DNA from: Planctomycetota bacterium | GTDB lineage: Bacteria > Planctomycetota > Brocadiia > SM23-32 | Length of the DNA: 7,038 bases | Assembly (NCBI GenBank): GCA_018400625.1 | Contig: JAGYMJ010000390.1 | Span: 1 to 7,038 of the forward strand | Direction of reading: 5' to 3' | Shown: positions 6,801 to 7,038 of the stretch, in pieces | How positions within the stretch are numbered: position 1 is the stretch's first letter | How the letters are laid out: each line of letters starts with the position of its first letter | The notes under the pieces: model-generated | What the model saw: only the letters and a program-made list of their open reading frames with translations | Database searches by the model: none | Told to the model about the DNA's origin: nothing | Program-made: the position numbers and the translations under genes

Positions 6801-7038
6801 CTGTTTTTAGGGTAGAGGCTAATTCTATTCCGTTTCGGGCCATTTCGGGGCCGGCAATTTCAAGGGCCATACCGCATAATGTGCGGGGGCGGAGGTTGAC
6901 AATGCCCTTGCTGTTGCGGGCAACTTGTTCCACCCATTGGTTTCCTATCCGTAATGTGGGCGAGATAAGCCATTTTTCCTCTAAGGGAAACAATCCGGAT
7001 TTTTCAATGAGTGATCGGATTAATTTATTCAACAAGCA
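3883..7038 (-). CDS. addB: AddB: helicase-nuclease subunit B (PD-(D/E)XK nuclease with Fe-S cluster), 5' end probably outside window
   Basis: This is the partner subunit of AddA. In known AddAB it scans for Chi and cuts the other strand. Numbering from a TTG at 7035: residues 1-700 are a degenerate helicase-like scaffold with the typical opening EKWLISPTLRIG (20-31) and the family hallmark FIIGLDDSNFPQ (541-552). The nuclease shows GSILH (H773), E855, GRIDRID (889-895, D892), VWDYKTG (D909, K911) and Q934/Y938. C737 (GDCPLKYFF) plus C1008, C1011 and C1017 reproduce the AddB Fe-S pattern, one upstream Cys and then C-x2-C-x5-C, that brackets and stabilises the nuclease. A hydrophilic tail of 33 residues follows. 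No Walker A (GxxGxGKT) is visible, unlike Bacillus AddB. The frame stays open to the window edge (codon TGC precedes the TTG), so the start cannot be placed. An acidic segment at 405-413 (ESETDEDGE) is probably a surface loop. It is co-directional with addA and 22 bp upstream, so the two should be co-transcribed and made in similar amounts. Confidence 0.9.
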   Translation of the reverse strand, partial: CLLNKLIRSLIEKSGLFPLEEKWLISPTLRIGNQWVEQVARNSKGIVNLRPRTLCGMALEIAGPEMARNGIELASTLKTEILIAKLWGKIHSANSIDAGYLTRINPDLSLAQALFRTIQSVRTAEVELADIQNSPLESNIKRDELSKFFDLYVNELKRQKLIDYPGATQLAIKLMEKRGLKKDVLVFLPETEDFALDSLERHFIRKLPDKQVVRLEHDQHSTPLSSDSENLTDTQRLRWILKPAEAPQKQQDGSVEFFRAAGTVNEIREIFRRCAKNRIPFDDVEILYPNSSIYVPLLHEVAGALFPEHSPQANKNIVTFEEGLPVLFTKPGQALRAWVQWQEEDFPQSLLERMIQDGLLKRENRQEISHSELADTLRGLPIFHGKDNYISRIENQLRTEKHRLQESETDEDGETVIRDKNLIERKIKCLKVLKHLVNNVLDHTPNHTGNGILFLESAKIFLKNSVNISGILDSYSLNKLIDDFNLVIETTEEESNSAGIDLKNWAKELPAELNIGGTGPRPGAIHAANMLSGGNTGRRHTFIIGLDDSNFPQPLLQDPLLLDSERARLTKELPTSQLRAQRDLQDFAAMLAGLRGNVTLSYTSRDIKEDSELSPCPYLIAAYRITSGNREADLEVFLNSGALGTEVSFSPASEEECLNLSDTLMEHFCSGSATDDRRQTAAAFFPLSQSALEAENARNSNKFTSFDGYVPSAGADLNPFNNPKRALSPSRLETLGDCPLKYFFADVLKVRLPNEFKYDPDQWLDPLEKGSILHDVFHDFMLKRLDRGDIPDIENTADLQHIFDILDSKLKTVKEKIPPPRQDLEESTSNIMRETCRTFITAQKQFFHDGRPIFLESAIGFKNKERLSPLDSKDPVGMALNNQKSIYLHGRIDRIDELRGTTGKIFSVWDYKTGGKSKYLSNNKKKLFDQGRIVQHAVYHHIAQNRLSNYLNSPVKVEFFGYFFPSPKADGEVIKYSPNDLADGKEVVRLLCETLANGAFIAASNSNKCHYCDYKAICGDTSSTTTRAEQKLNNVDNHMLQPRSEVQEYKA

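Noticed and set aside
543..7038. A novel anti-phage or CRISPR-linked helicase-nuclease system
   Set aside because: All motifs fit ordinary AddAB, including the AddB Fe-S cysteines. No CRISPR repeats, cas genes, methyltransferase, toxin or other defence partner is visible in the window.

Overview
The window holds one clear system, a two-gene minus-strand operon for an AddAB-type (RecBCD-like) helicase-nuclease. Next comes a very small ferritin-like gene on the same strand, then about 280 bp of structured DNA with no convincing gene except the tail of a possible plus-strand gene at the left edge. The organism cannot be named from this alone. Moderate GC by eye, the style of both Add proteins (AddA entry 'VEAAAGTGKTT', AddB opening 'EKWLISPTLRIGNQW') and a rubrerythrin/ferritin-like neighbour suggest an anaerobic or microaerobic Gram-negative such as a Desulfobacterota member. 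That is an impression, not a demonstration.

Layout, read in the direction of transcription (right to left): addB runs from the right edge (7038, start probably outside) to 3883. After 22 bp, addA runs from 3860 to 543. After 69 bp comes a 64-codon ferritin-like gene (473-279). From 278 to 60 there are four small inverted repeats, one with a T-run that would terminate plus-strand transcription. Bases 3-59 could be the last 18 codons of a convergent plus-strand gene.

AddA and AddB should form a heterodimer that loads on double-strand DNA ends. AddA carries every superfamily 1A helicase motif plus a C-terminal RecB-family nuclease. AddB carries a helicase-like scaffold that appears to lack ATP-binding residues, a second intact nuclease, and the four-cysteine pattern of the AddB iron-sulfur cluster. 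Together they would resect broken ends, and on known AddAB precedent pause at a Chi sequence, to make 3' single strands for RecA. The same activity degrades foreign linear DNA. Both reading frames are intact.

I see no evidence of a wholly new multi-gene system. The points most worth a second look are the half-size ferritin-like protein behind addA, the apparent loss of the AddB Walker A motif, and the hairpin cluster at 122-253, whose first hairpin has the form of an IS200/IS605 subterminal hairpin.
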